Positions 1 through 10,403 of a stretch of DNA of 64,000 nt are shown here, piece after piece. This stretch comes from Paracentrotus lividus (lineage: Eukaryota > Echinodermata > Echinoidea > Camarodonta > Echinidae): positions 48,535,151 to 48,599,150 of the forward strand of contig CALNVZ010003426.1 of NCBI GenBank assembly GCA_940671915.1, written 5' to 3'. Every line of letters starts with the position of its first letter. Positions within the stretch are counted from its first letter, which is position 1. The position numbers and the translations under genes were made by a program. The notes under the pieces were generated by a model. That model worked only from the letters and a program-made list of their open reading frames with translations, searched no databases and was not told where the DNA came from.

Positions 1-5
1 ATGTA

Positions 6-6
6 T

Positions 7-67
<61 letters not shown>

Positions 68-212
68 TGACTGGGCTACAAACAGCGGTAAATTGGGGAT
101 AATGGGCGAATAGGCATTTTCAGACATAGACAAGCGCAAAGACGTCGTGACTGGTACAAAATCGAGATGAGAGGGGGAAAGAGAGTGCGGAGGATAGAGA
201 GAGAGAGAGAGG

Positions 213-243
<31 letters not shown>
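6..243. repeat. GA microsatellites, two blocks
   Basis: Nearly pure (GA)n runs lie at about 6-70 and 196-243 on the plus strand, separated by unique sequence. If 1-4842 is an intron of gene A, the blocks are complementary to the CT array at 3503-3618. Open frames here are low-complexity translations (Arg-Glu or Leu-Ser) and are not genes. Confidence 0.95.
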
Positions 244-499
244 TAAAAAGGTGATGGAAAGAGGGGAGGGGTTAGAATACATAGAGGGAGTATACCGTAG
301 CAATTATCATGCGATAGAAAAGAAAATAACGGTAATGGGCATTTACATGACTGAATACTCTCGTAAATTACATAACAGTAGAGATCTACTCAAGATGTTA
401 ACATGTTCCTGGGAACTATGCGCCTTGTACAGAGCAAACGATCGACTCTGTGGTGATACATTGCTTCAGTATCAAATCAATAAATATGTAGAAGGATGG

Positions 500-935
500 A
501 GATAAAGACGGAGAAGGAGAGTTATTTTAAAGTTGTTGTTGTTGTTGTTGTTTTGATTTTTACGGCGCTTTTTAAAGAACGAGAAGCCGAAGCAGAATGA
601 GAAAGAGAATTAATTTAAAAGAGGATGAAGGAGAAGCGAATAGAGAGGGGTAAGGATCAGAAGAATGGGGGAAAAAGAAGATGAGGAGGGGAACTGTGAT
701 AAGGAAGCATTCAGGAGAAGAGAAGGAAAAGAAGGAGGGAGATGGAAAACGAGACAGAGATGGGAAAGGAATAAGGAAGAGAGGGGAGAGGGGAGAGAGA
801 TAGAAGGATAGAGAGAGAGAGAAGGATGGGGAGAGTCATATGATGATGAGAGACAGTCGAGACGAAAGGGGCAACAATGAGAGTGAAGGGAGAAAGGGTG
901 AGAGAGGGATAGACAGGGAAATCAAGATTCAACAT
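500..935. repeat. Purine-rich tract with (GTT)n
   Basis: A short GTT array lies at about 533-552. It is followed by about 340 bases that are almost all A and G on the plus strand (roughly 580-920), with scattered GAGA runs. This looks like decayed GA microsatellite. No gene signal is visible. Confidence 0.7.
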
Positions 936-1144
936 GTATGATGATCATGATCATGTGGCTAAAGTGAGTAATACATCGTCATTCAAAAAATTTGCAGTGA
1001 AACGCGAGAAGAAGAAAAAAATATATATGTCGTGTGGTGTCTGATGCGGTAAAATACCCGAGATATGAGTAATGGTATACCGCGAGATACCAGTAGACCA
1101 GTGTAGAGTATAATGTTGTTATCACATGGGTAGGATATCAATGA

Positions 1145-1442
1145 CCCATATTCACAAAGGCGTCCTAAAGTTATACCTAACTGAAATATTTAGTTTAACT
1201 ATGGGTAGCAAAATGTGACACAATCCGGAACAATAGATGTTCGATTTATCTGAATTTTTGGTACTGAAATTCTTTAAAAATTGCCTTGGAATGATAAATA
1301 CAAAGTTTTCCTAACCATTAAAGTAGGATTTCAGAACCAGTAAACTTGTACGGAACCTAACAATTTTGACAGATTGTGACACATTTTGATACTCATAGTT
1401 AAACCACACATTAACTTTAGGACACCTATGTGAAAACGGGCC
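1145..1442. mobile_element. MITE-like inverted repeat, CACAAAGG-end type
   Basis: The left arm (from ATATTCACAAAGGCGTCCTA) is matched by the reverse complement of the right arm, which ends near 1442 in a GGCCCGTTTTCACATAGG-like terminus. Pairing runs for roughly 100 bases with mismatches, and both arms carry TAAAGTTA, AGTTTAACTATG and a TGTGACACAATC-like block. There is no coding capacity. The ends resemble those of the elements at 24813-24904 and 29047-29307, so they may form one family. No clear target duplication was found. Confidence 0.7.
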
Positions 1443-2615
1443 ATTTTGTTCAGACTACAAAAGTCTGTTAAAAAAATATATTTTTCAAGCTCGTCCGTTT
1501 AACTATACACCCCTCACCCTCTAAGATATTCCGACCCACAGCTCACTGCAGGGGATTTAATCATCAATGTATATCAACCTTTACGTAGCCTGGTAACGGC
1601 ATGCTTTTGAAACCCAATAGAAGATCATAGCCTTAGTATGGGGATTTATCATTCGAGCACAAAACATTTGGTATCTTAATTTCGTTATTACCAATACATG
1701 AAATACGAAAGTCGTGTCAGATTTTTAACAGGCACCTTGCTATTTTCTGATAATAATACCCAGACAGAATTATTTGAAATAGACACGTGCTGCCAAACAC
1801 GCAGGGAATCAAATGGAAAGTTTTTTGTTCAAACTATTACCTCGTCAATCTGAGGACGAAATATTGATATGACTTATGGGTTGTTTTACTGTTTACGATC
1901 AGGTACACCGTAAAAAAAATGGGCTTCTGTGCAACATAAAAAGAAACATACATGTAGGTACTGTAATCTAAAATCTACGATGGCAAGCTATTTGGCAATG
2001 TTAGAGCAACCTACAAGAGAAAAATAAATTATTGAGATACACATTTACTTCTAAAAGTTGACCATATCTGGCATTTTAGGGCAAATTACTGTCTCATTTT
2101 TTTTTTTTTTCTAATTTTGATCCTGCGCATCTTATTATTAGCAATTATTAGGCTTGTTTATCCAATCAAAATTGACTGAAATGCAATTGTTTCAAAACTG
2201 AAAACACCAGAAGCTATACAGTTAATTTGATTTTTTGTTGTTGTTGTTTTTTTTGTTTGTGACCATGAACCAAAAATGGGGTGCCAAATCCGTCAAAAAA
2301 TTTCCTCTCCGAATTCGATGTTTTTACGCGTAGATAGACATCACTGTCTTGATGAACTGTTTTTGTATAATATGCAACAAACTGTTTACTTTGCCCACAT
2401 CCCCTTATTTTTCAGACAGTTCACGTTACACTGTTATGTAGTCAAATCACGCTCCGTCAAAAAAAGCGTCCTCTCCGAAAAATGAAGCAATTGGCATTAC
2501 GTGTAATAAAAAATTTGAACACCTATAGAAAAATAAGTTGGTGACGTGACCTCATGCCTCAATATCATTTCACTTGTCTAGAACACAAACACAAAATTTG
2601 AGGAAAAACAAAACA
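1443..2615. other. Probable intron of gene A, nothing recognised
   Basis: AT-rich sequence with short homopolymers (T run near 2097-2110; GTT and T runs near 2236-2252). No exon with paired splice signals, RNA gene or transposon end was recognised. Confidence 0.5.
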
Positions 2616-2656
2616 TTTTTTTTTTTTTTTTTTTTTTTTTTTTGGGGGGGGGGGGG
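2616..2656. repeat. Composite T28-G13 homopolymer tract
   Basis: About 28 T residues are followed directly by about 13 G residues. The same poly-T to poly-G join recurs at 14705, 20016 and 46100, and the mirrored poly-C to poly-A form occurs at 39583 and 41984. Confidence 0.9.
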
Positions 2657-3470
2657 TCCAGTGAGACAAATGGGTGTACCTTGATTGTAAAACAACCCTT
2701 ATAAAACAACCCTTATTTAATGTTTCGATATCTGTAATGATATGTGACCTATTATCTCGGCACTTAGAATGATAATCGTATATTTGACTTTTTGAAAAGA
2801 TACACAAATACATGTATTTCCACGAAGATCCGAACGATTAACATGTCAGTCATGTCAGTCACACCTATAGAACAACTACATAATACACAACACAAATAAT
2901 ATTACACTGCGTTGAATGGAGAAGGTTGTATCCATTATTTTGTTGATTATGAAGCGATTGAGTTTGTGTGACTGGGTGCAAGTGTTTTGTATGAGACACT
3001 AAAGTCCAAAGTATGCGACCTAATAAATGCCATATGAATAGCTAAGGGCAATATATACGGAAGCATGCAACATGATATTTCCATAATTTACTTTCAGGCA
3101 AGTCCAAAAATAGATCTCTGAATTCCAGAGAAATACAAATATTGGTTGATAAAAGTCAAGGTCTAGATGTGGATAGTGGAACAAAATGTAAATTATTTCA
3201 GATTTATTGACATAACTATAATAGGGTATGTACAAGAGGCGTCTATTATGTTTGTTTTATGATTATCAATTGTGTATTGTCATTATGTGCTTCACACAAT
3301 GTACGGGCATGTTTTGTATTAATATTTCAAGAAAAATGATGCACTGATATGATTGTGCGTAAAGCTTTCTATTTCTAAATCATATTCTTCCTCTTCCTCC
3401 TATTTAACATGACCATCATCATTTTTTTTTTATCCTCCTTGTATCATCTCATTTATTAACGATAAATTTT
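2657..3470. other. Probable intron of gene A, unassigned
   Basis: AT-rich sequence without recognisable genes. Short direct repeats occur (ATAAAACAACCCTTAT-like near 2690-2716; ATGTCAGTC near 2843-2858). Nothing else is supported. Confidence 0.5.
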
Positions 3471-3498
3471 TGTTCTTCCTTCTATTCATCTTCCCCAC

Positions 3499-3502
<4 letters not shown>

Positions 3503-3589
<87 letters not shown>

Positions 3590-3618
3590 TCCCCCCCCCT
3601 CTCTCTCTCTCTCTCTTT
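3503..3618. repeat. (CT)n microsatellite
   Basis: Nearly uninterrupted (CT)n, broken only by a short C run near 3593-3600. A second (CT) block follows at about 3738-3761. The strand orientation is opposite to the GA arrays at the window start. Confidence 0.97.
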
Positions 3619-3761
3619 GATCTCTTTCTCCCTTTATTCTTTCTCTTGTTTTGCACCTTATATTGTTATTCTCTTTCTCTCTCGCACTAATATGAGCCCC
3701 ACCCCTCCTCAAGGCCTTTATTCGCGCCCTAATAATCTCTCTCTCTCTCTCTCTCTCTCTG

Positions 3762-4145
3762 TCAAACTCGGTAAAGATTACGAATTTGACTGAAAACGAA
3801 AAGGGATCTGTTATAAACAGGGCAAATTTATCCTGGTTTTATATCCCTATATAAGGAAACGCCTTTTCGAAGATTAAATTTTGCATGCAAGCTGCCATTA
3901 ACGCCGCATGCTCCAAGATAGCATGCGAGCATGCACTTGAATATGGGTCTGTTATGTCGAGTGCACAGACGATAAATGTCAACGTTATGGCAGGCAAGCT
4001 AACGGGAATGAAATGCGAGTTACCATGACAACGAAAACCTTTTATTGACAGTAATTTGTCATGGTAGGAATACGAATGCAACGGCAGATGTCAATCTATG
4101 TTGATGAGGACAATTATACGACGTATGAGGAGGATGAGGGGAGGG
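3762..4145. other. Probable intron of gene A, unassigned
   Basis: Unique-looking sequence between the CT and GAT microsatellites. It contains GCATGC-type words (around 3880-3935). No exon, RNA gene or transposon end was recognised. Confidence 0.5.
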
Positions 4146-4149
4146 CGAT

Positions 4150-4680
4150 GATGTGATGATGTTGATGCTGCTGCTTATGACGATGGTGGTGGTGGTGATG
4201 GTAATGATGATGATGGTGGTGGTAATGGTGATGATGAGGAGGAGGATAATGATGGTAGTGATGGAGAAGATGATGATAGCAATGATGATGATGAGGATGA
4301 TGAAGATAGAGATGATGATGATATTAATAGTGGTGATGGGGATGATGATGGGGATGATGATAATGGTGGTGATAATGATGATGATCGTGGTGGTGGTGGT
4401 GATGATGATGATGAACAATGATGATGATGATGAGGATGATGATGATTATGACGGCGATGATGTTGATAATGACGGTGATGATGATGGTGGTGATGGTGAT
4501 GGTGACAACGATGATGATGGTGGTCATGATGGTGGTCATGATGATGACGATGATGATGAAGATGATTTTGGTGATGATGACGATAATGACAATGATGATG
4601 ATGATGGTGGTGATGATGATTATTGTTATAATGATTATGACGGTGATTATGTTGATGATGATAATGATAATACTAATCGT
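4150..4680. repeat. GAT-rich trinucleotide array
   Basis: About 530 bases of degenerate (GAT)n with GGT, GAG, AAT and GAC variants on the plus strand. It creates long overlapping open frames in several registers (Met-rich, Asp-rich, Ile-rich and His-rich), as expected from a trinucleotide repeat and not from a gene. It is complementary to the ATC-rich tracts at 4995-5070 and 5322-5393, on the other side of the exon at 4843-4972. Confidence 0.95.
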
Positions 4681-4842
4681 CAATACAATGAGAATGATAA
4701 ATTGATGTCAATGAATCATTATGCAAATACTAAAGCTACATGTAGAACAGAATATTTTCTAGTAGTAATTTTGTAGCTGAAGTATTTCTAATGTTCATTT
4801 TCGTAACTTTCTCTATTATTCTCTTTTGTTTCTTCTGGTCAG

Positions 4843-4972
4843 TTGGTCAAGATCGTGATAGTGAGGAGAGTGATTGGTCATCGAGTGAGGATGGAACTAC
4901 GTCACGATCTAACAAACACAGACGATCAGCAGCTAGCAAGTCAAGAGATAGACACAGAACAAAGACCAACAA
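4843..4972 (+). CDS. Gene A internal coding exon (first visible exon)
   Basis: The acceptor is a pyrimidine-rich tract ending TTCTTCTGGTCAG at 4842. The donor is the consensus GTAAGT starting at 4973. The reading frame has 42 full codons, with two bases of the preceding codon at the start and two of the next (AA) at the end. The peptide is low-complexity and charged: an acidic Ser block (EESDWSSSED) followed by a Ser/Arg/Lys block with RSNKHRRSAASKSRDRHR. This looks like a disordered region with possible phospho-sites and a basic stretch. I recognise no domain or family. The joins to 6327-6459 and 7070-7213 keep one open frame. The exon lies between complementary GAT and ATC repeats. Exons further upstream are outside the window or unrecognised. 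Confidence 0.72.
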
Positions 4973-4994
4973 GTAAGTTTCTATTTTAGGGTTC

Positions 4995-5353
4995 ATTATC
5001 ATCACTATCATCATCATCACCATCACCATCACCATCATCATCATCATCATCATCACCATCATCATAATCAATTTTCATTGTCTTCGTTACCATTGTTATG
5101 ACATTACCGATATCAATATCATTGCCATAATCATCAATTTCTTAATCCTTATTACCATCATCATCTTAGTTATTATATCTAGCATCATACATTACAAACA
5201 GCACTACCACCACCATCACCACCACCAGTAGTTGTGGCATTATCTTCATCACGCACGAACAATCATCACCACCAAATTCATAATCTTATTTATTTACAAC
5301 CATCAGTATCACCATTACCATCATGCTCATCATCATCATCATCCTCATCATGC

Positions 5354-5393
<40 letters not shown>
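4995..5393. repeat. ATC/CAT trinucleotide arrays
   Basis: Two dense (ATC)n blocks lie at about 4995-5070 and 5322-5393, joined by degenerate ATC/ACC sequence. They begin about 25 bases after the splice donor of the preceding exon and are antisense in sequence to the GAT array upstream of that exon. Confidence 0.95.
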
Positions 5394-5901
5394 GAACGTT
5401 GTCATTTTTATCATCATCTCTATCAGCAGTTGTTGATGAGCTGGGCAAGTTATACGCCATCATCCCTCGTTAACATACGAGATGGGTTGTCCTTATCTTA
5501 ATTTCTATAACCCAGTCACAAAACAAACCGACAGATAATTGAAATTAATATTCACCACTCATGTACATGTAAATCAGTTTTTAGTTTGGCGTAGGTCCGT
5601 GCGATGTGACTGTGGCAATCATTGACACGTATGAGGCCATTTGCAATTTCTATAGAGTCATTGCTTTTGTCTTATGCAGACTGTGGTTCATTGATGTATA
5701 CATCTAATTATCTCTATCATTCCTAGATAACGTCCTCACCTGCGCCCATGATAACTGAGCGAGAATGTTATACGGTGTCCGATGCATCTCCAGGGGTGGG
5801 TGGTGCGCTGTGGAGGAAGGGGTTGAACTTTCCTCTCTGTATCTCAGCCATCCCCTCTTCTTTATATTTCTTCTCTCCTTTTTATCATTTTCTTTCAACC
5901 T

Positions 5902-5902
<1 letters not shown>

Positions 5903-5954
<52 letters not shown>

Positions 5955-5988
5955 GTCTTCTTCCCATCTTTATTCCCACTCACCCTCC

Positions 5989-6039
<51 letters not shown>

Positions 6040-6085
6040 TTCTTTCTCTCTCTCTCTCTCTCTCCCTCTCTCTCTCTCTCTCTTA
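5903..6085. repeat. (CT)n microsatellite, two blocks
   Basis: (CT)n at 5903-5952 and again at about 5994-6085, with occasional TTT and CCC interruptions. Leu-Ser open frames across it are repeat artefacts. Confidence 0.96.
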
Positions 6086-6326
6086 CAGTTTACGTACACT
6101 ACTAATTTTGATGCAGTATCTGGCAAACCTCTGAAAAGCTTTAAGATATTCATAAATATGCATCAAATTTTGGTATTTCCTAAACGAATCTACTGCATGA
6201 TCATTAAATTTAATATTATGATTTTGTCATTGTGTTCACACACTCTAAGTTTTTGATATAAATATGACTTATGTTAAATGATGAAAATAATATTCGTTGA
6301 ACATTTTTATCCCTTCCTTCAAACAG

Positions 6327-6459
6327 AGCCACGCCCCCACCCGTTGCTCCTAAACCTAAGAAGAAAAATAACAACAGGAGTACGAGTGGTTCTAGTAGCC
6401 CGCCCTCTTCGCCAGATACAACGACACCCGATACAACGCCGGAGATCTCTTTTGATGAC
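6327..6459 (+). CDS. Gene A internal coding exon (second visible)
   Basis: The acceptor AAACAG ends at 6326 and the donor GTAAGA starts at 6460. The first base completes the Lys codon begun in the previous exon, followed by exactly 44 codons ending in phase 0. Shifting the acceptor two bases to the next AG would put a stop nine codons in, which favours this site. The peptide runs from a Pro/Lys block (PPPVAPKPKKK) through an Asn/Ser block to repeated SPD-TTTPDTTPE motifs and ends SFDD. It is Pro/Ser/Thr-rich and probably disordered; PVAPKP resembles SH3-ligand sequences, which is only a suggestion. No family is recognised. Confidence 0.75.
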
Positions 6460-7069
6460 GTAAGAATAATTAAGGTTTTCCCGGTCAAGTTTAAACTATC
6501 TGCTATCAATTAAAGCACTTTCGTCCGAAATGTGATCGCGATCAAAAATCTAAACGTTAATTTAATTGACCAAATCGTTTAAACTGAATGAACATTAACG
6601 AATTCGATTGCAAAGAGTTTAAACTTGACTGGGAAAACTTATATTCAAACCCTCTCCCTCCATCTCCCAGATATTTATATGTTAATGAAAATGAATAAAT
6701 GAATAAATTAATAAATAATTGGTAAAGCAACATTATTTTTGCTATTAGGTTTTACGGCGCTATCATTAAAACTTTGGATATTTACTAATTAAACATAATA
6801 ATTTATTTAAGTAGAAATTGTTACCCACAGTTTAATCTTATTTCCGGTATTTGACACTCCAAAATTTAAAATCTACTCTTAAAGGGCCATACACAATATT
6901 TATAATAGCACCGGCACCGTCACGATTAATCATTTTGATTAAATTGAATTAAACAAAACAATGTTTTGAAATTTTTCCAGCTACCACAGTGTTAATTGTG
7001 TACCTGAATGCAATTTATCATCCATACTTTTTTCGTTTCTTTCTTGGATTTAAACTATTTCCCTCCTAG
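6460..7069 (+). other. Gene A last intron
   Basis: A 610-base AT-rich intron from GTAAGA to the TTTCCCTCCTAG acceptor. It has TTTAAAC-type words on both sides of 6490-6620 that pair weakly (AAGTTTAAACT / AGTTTAAACTTGACTGG), possibly a decayed inverted repeat. No gene is seen. Confidence 0.65.
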
Positions 7070-7213
7070 ATTGTGATTGAACCACCCCAGTTGAAGACGT
7101 ACAAGCGAATACACGGACCGCAGGGAAGACGGAGACCGCAGCGCTTCTCCAACCAATCCGAGATCCGATCATCCGAAATACAGCTCGAAACCACAGTGTT
7201 GGATCTTTCATGA
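7070..7213 (+). CDS. Gene A terminal coding exon with stop
   Basis: The acceptor TTTCCCTCCTAG ends at 7069. The frame enters in phase 0 from the SFDD end of the previous exon, gives 47 codons and stops at TGA 7211-7213. The peptide starts IVIEPPQLKTYKRIHGPQ, continues with an Arg/Pro/Gln stretch and a Ser/Glu segment, and ends TTVLDLS. The run FDD-IVIEPPQLKTYKR across the splice is the least repetitive part of the visible protein and the best query for finding orthologues. The C terminus is not a standard class I PDZ ligand. The three exons give 135 residues of C-terminal sequence; the N-terminal part lies outside the window. The function is unknown to me. Confidence 0.72.
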   Translation: MVIEPPQLKTYKRIHGPQGRRRPQRFSNQSEIRSSEIQLETTVLDLS

Positions 7214-7645
7214 TGTAGCAATCCGAGATCCGACAATCCGAACTAGAATTTGATCTGTCATGATGACGTAACATTCACGTGGTCACGTATCAGTCAGGTG
7301 ATCACCTAGTCCACGTCCTGGACGATATAATATGATGCCCCTTGCCTTTCCGATCTACGCGCGCTAGTCCGCTGCGCGCGATTCCTAAATTCACTTCCCC
7401 AACGAATTCACTTGCCCCACGAATTCACTTTCTCGAAAAATATCAGTTAGGTATTGATATTCTGCGTGTACGTGTACGTTATGTGGGTACGTACGCGCCG
7501 TGTGTGCGTATGTATGGTAATACCATAGTGAACTACAGTCCAGGGGGTGGACTAGTGATCACCTAGCTGTCGCATGATCTCAGTGCGCTTTCACGCGGGA
7601 AGGAAACGTCTGTATGGAACAATAAACTGATATTGTATTACCTAT
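7214..7645 (+). other. Probable 3' UTR of gene A with poly(A) signal
   Basis: After the stop at 7213, the first canonical AATAAA downstream is at 7621-7626, followed by an AT-rich stretch. If that signal is used, the UTR is roughly 430 bases and contains the whole inverted-repeat element at 7296-7564. The cleavage site is not determinable from sequence alone. Confidence 0.45.
7296..7564. mobile_element. MITE-like element, AGGTGATCAC ends
   Basis: The terminal inverted repeat is about 28 bases: AGGTGATCACCTAGTCCA then a CCTGGAC block at the left, matched by GTCCAGG..TGGACTAGTGATCACCT at the right. The interior is CpG-rich, with GTACGT words. No open frame with a transposase motif is present. 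It lies between the gene A stop codon and the candidate poly(A) signal. Confidence 0.7.
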
Positions 7646-8085
7646 GGATTCGATATAATAATTATGGAGAGATCTATTTCGAGATGATGTTGTAATTATG
7701 ACGTCATAATCGTGGTGCTTATAGAACTTGAGCATTTTGCCTTGTAAGTGATTTTTTTTGCGAAACTGAAAACTCTGAGAGATCATCGTTTAGCGATCAG
7801 CTTTAAAAAGATAGAAATTGCTGTGCACATTTCTGCAAGTAATTTGTTTCAAACATTTTATCTGCGAAATGAACAACATTTATTGATGAGCTTTGATAAA
7901 GATATGTTTTGTAATCCATTGCCTTAGCAGTGTTAGACGACATTATCATGCCTTGTAGCTATTATTATGAACGTTGTGGAACTCCGCGTAATGATAAGGA
8001 TTTCTAACTATCGCGTTTAATTTGTCTCGTATGATTTGATTTAATACAAGTTTGACAAATGCAGCTTGGCACAACGTCACTCCGC
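7646..8085. other. Intergenic, nothing recognised
   Basis: AT-rich sequence after the presumed end of gene A. No gene, RNA or transposon end was recognised. Confidence 0.5.
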
Positions 8086-8087
8086 GG

Positions 8088-8218
8088 TGACGGTTAACCG
8101 GTAACCGATGCAAATAAACCGACGGAAGAAACCGACAAAGAAAACATGACGAAGTAAAACGGATGAAGGAAAACCGCCGAAGGTAACCGATGAAGGCAAA
8201 CCGAATAAGCAAGTCGAT
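8088..8218. repeat. Degenerate minisatellite, AACCGA(T/C)GAAG units
   Basis: Roughly eight short imperfect units of the form AACCGAYGAAG with A-rich spacers (about 13-20 bases each), such as AACCGATGCAAATA, AACCGACGGAAG, AACCGCCGAAGG and AACCGATGAAGG. The opposite strand reads as Arg-Phe-rich open frames, which are artefacts. A poly-A run follows at about 8235-8249. Confidence 0.65.
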
Positions 8219-8249
8219 CGACACAGAAAAGCCAAAAAAAAAAAAAAAA

Positions 8250-9570
8250 GGTTGACGAGGTTAAAAAATAATCTAAATTGAATATTGTTCAAGATATCAT
8301 GATCGTAAATGTAATTTTATTTTAACAAGATATTTGTTACCATTGCATCGTTTCAGTAAGATTTTCGTATTGTATTAATAAGTAATAGTGTCGTAGATAT
8401 TTTAGTTCAATTATTGAGTGAAATCATAAAAAGAACCATCTCCAATGCCAAATACAATAGACTTCGCTACATTCTTGTTTTAAAATGTGAGTTGAATGGA
8501 AAAAGGAAAGTCACGTCTTAATTCATATTTCTGGTTGATATGTATATTTCACCCAGGGACGAATTGTGGAGGTCTTTCGCGCCTGAAAATTATAGACTCA
8601 CCAAGTTTGCAAGCTTTATATTTTAAATAGTGCCTCATTTTGTGAAAAGTATTTTGTAGTGGGATTTGTTGTTATATTTTGTACACAAATTCACTGTTTT
8701 GTGTCAGTCTAAAGTGACGATATTTTCTTGTCGCTTGTTGGCATTTGAAACGTCGACATTTTCATAAGCCTTATTTTTAAAGCCTTAGATAATAGGGCAC
8801 AAATGAAAGTTTAAAATAATCGCCAGGAAGGACATGCCATTATGACGTTTATCACGTATGGTATCAGATCCGTGTTGCACAACTTGACTTCTCTGACAAA
8901 TCGGATCTAAGAATCAGTTGAAGCTCTTTACTTTTTAATATAGCCAATCAGATTTGAGTATGCATTTACCAATTCTCGTCAAGGATCCTGATTGGTTAAT
9001 AGATCGGGTTCCACATCAAATCAGTAACAACTTACTCAAATGTGAAAAGGGGTTTTGATTACATACCATTTTTTTTATTTTTATTCTTTTCTTTTTTAAT
9101 TACGAGGCGTATCAATAAGGACATGATAATTATTGTGAACATTAATTTTTGTTACTAACAGCAAACACTCCTAACATTTTTATGTACACAAAAATACAAA
9201 ACTTTAATATAATAAAACGAACAAAACGAAATAAAACGATCTGAAGTTATTTTTATTCTAGTCCGGAATACGTTACATGCCACACATATTCCTGTGATTG
9301 TGTAATTGTGTTATTAATATTTATACATCTTTCTTTGTTATTAAGAACGCGTGGTTAGGTTAAAATATATTGTTTTCTAAATTATTACAGTTTATAATAT
9401 GATTGAAAAACTAAAAAATTTTCGTGATAAATCCCAGCCTGAACAACCGTACGGCCTACCAACACACCAATCACAAAGTTAATCATGTTAATGGTAAACC
9501 AATAAGAGGGGTTATGGTTGGTTAGTTTTTTATTTACGTATGCATGGGACTGAACTTTTTAACGTCACCA
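8250..9570. other. Intergenic, unassigned
   Basis: AT-rich. It contains CCAATCAG/CTGATTGG words at 8944-8997 that recur loosely near 20130-20200 and 39010, suggesting an old dispersed repeat. No gene was found. Confidence 0.45.
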
Positions 9571-9577
9571 TCCGACA

Positions 9578-9660
9578 GACATGACTGGGATTCGAACTTA
9601 GGTCAAATCAGAGTCGGTTTGTAGAGCATTACTATTGTTATCCTGTACCGTTAGAGGGCA
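9578..9660 (-). ncRNA. tRNA-like SINE fragment or tRNA relic
   Basis: On the minus strand, AGTTCGAATCCCAG at about 9587-9600 matches a Pol III B box (GGTTCRANNCC) closely. It is preceded by GCTCTACAAACCGACTCTG, which resembles a tRNA anticodon-arm side. A good A box and a full cloverleaf are not evident, so this is probably a decayed tRNA-derived SINE head and not a functional tRNA. Confidence 0.4.
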
Positions 9661-9755
9661 CTATTGAAGATGCTGTCCCAGCTGTTCGAGAGCAGAGTTC
9701 TCATGGTTTTGCAGTTGTGCCAAAACAAAAAAATGAGGTAGAGTAATGCCTAATG

Positions 9756-10009
9756 GTGGTATCTCACATGCCATGGGACAGATATGAGACGGATTTGGGA
9801 CTAATTTGGGATGGGTTTGAGATGGTTTTGAAACTTGTCGAGGAGACGTCTCAGAGATGTCTCCGTGACAGGAAAAATATCAGAGACGTCTCCGCGACAG
9901 TAAAAAAAAAAAAAAGTTTTGGAAACGTCTCAGCGATGGAAAAAAAAAGTATCGGAGACGTCTCTGAGTGTCCGAGTCGCAGAGACGTCTCCACGAACTG
10001 AGATACCAC
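9756..10009. mobile_element. MITE-like element with GAGACGTCTC palindromes (copy 1)
   Basis: Terminal inverted repeat GTGGTATCTCA (9756-9766) and TGAGATACCAC (9999-10009). Between 9843 and 9990 there are six GAGACGTCTC or one-mismatch palindromes, separated by A-rich spacers. Related copies lie at 29415-29625 and at about 45360-45467. There is no coding content. A G tract follows at 10015-10032. Confidence 0.75.
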
Positions 10010-10014
10010 GGTAC

Positions 10015-10032
10015 GGGGGGGGGGGGGGGGGG
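10015..10032. repeat. Poly-G tract
   Basis: About 18 consecutive G residues, immediately outside the preceding element. Confidence 0.9.
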
Positions 10033-10403
10033 TAGTGTGGCCAAGGGAATCCTGTGAGTCTTCTTTTACTCAACAATATTTTTTGTATTTGCTTACTATT
10101 GTCATGATTGTTGCTCGACTATAACTGTATTTCTATCACAGACTGTATAAGACAATGCTTACTCATAAAATCCATTTTCATCCCGTACGCTATACCCAAA
10201 AAGTATTTATGATAAATAATTTTTTTTTAATCAATGTTTTAATTCAATGACAATTTCATTGCAATGCATGAAAATTTTATTAGATACGCTTTATTGTTAT
10301 CTATATAGGGTGTTTGAGCTGTACAATATTATATTGCACGGTCTAATGTTAGTACTGTTTTCACAGTTTATGCCTTCTGAATATTTATCATAGGTAATGA
10401 CTG

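Larger units (their letters stand above)
4973..6326 (+). other. Gene A intron with ATC and CT arrays
   Basis: This 1354-base intron runs from GTAAGT to a CTTCCTTCAAACAG acceptor. It holds ATC/CAT arrays (about 4995-5070 and 5322-5393, with scattered ATC and ACC between) and CT arrays (about 5903-5952 and 5994-6085). The sequence at 5500-5900 looks unique. No other exon is supported. Confidence 0.7.

Noticed and set aside
3470..3793. Leu-Ser open frame and its Arg-Glu shadow
   Set aside because: Produced by a (CT)n microsatellite.
4153..4776. 207-codon plus-strand open frame rich in Met then Asp
   Set aside because: It is the translation of a degenerate GAT array. Other frames and the opposite strand are also open, and there are no splice signals.
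5748..6256. 128- and 163-codon Ser/Leu frames
   Set aside because: CT microsatellite within the gene A intron; no start context and no conserved residues.
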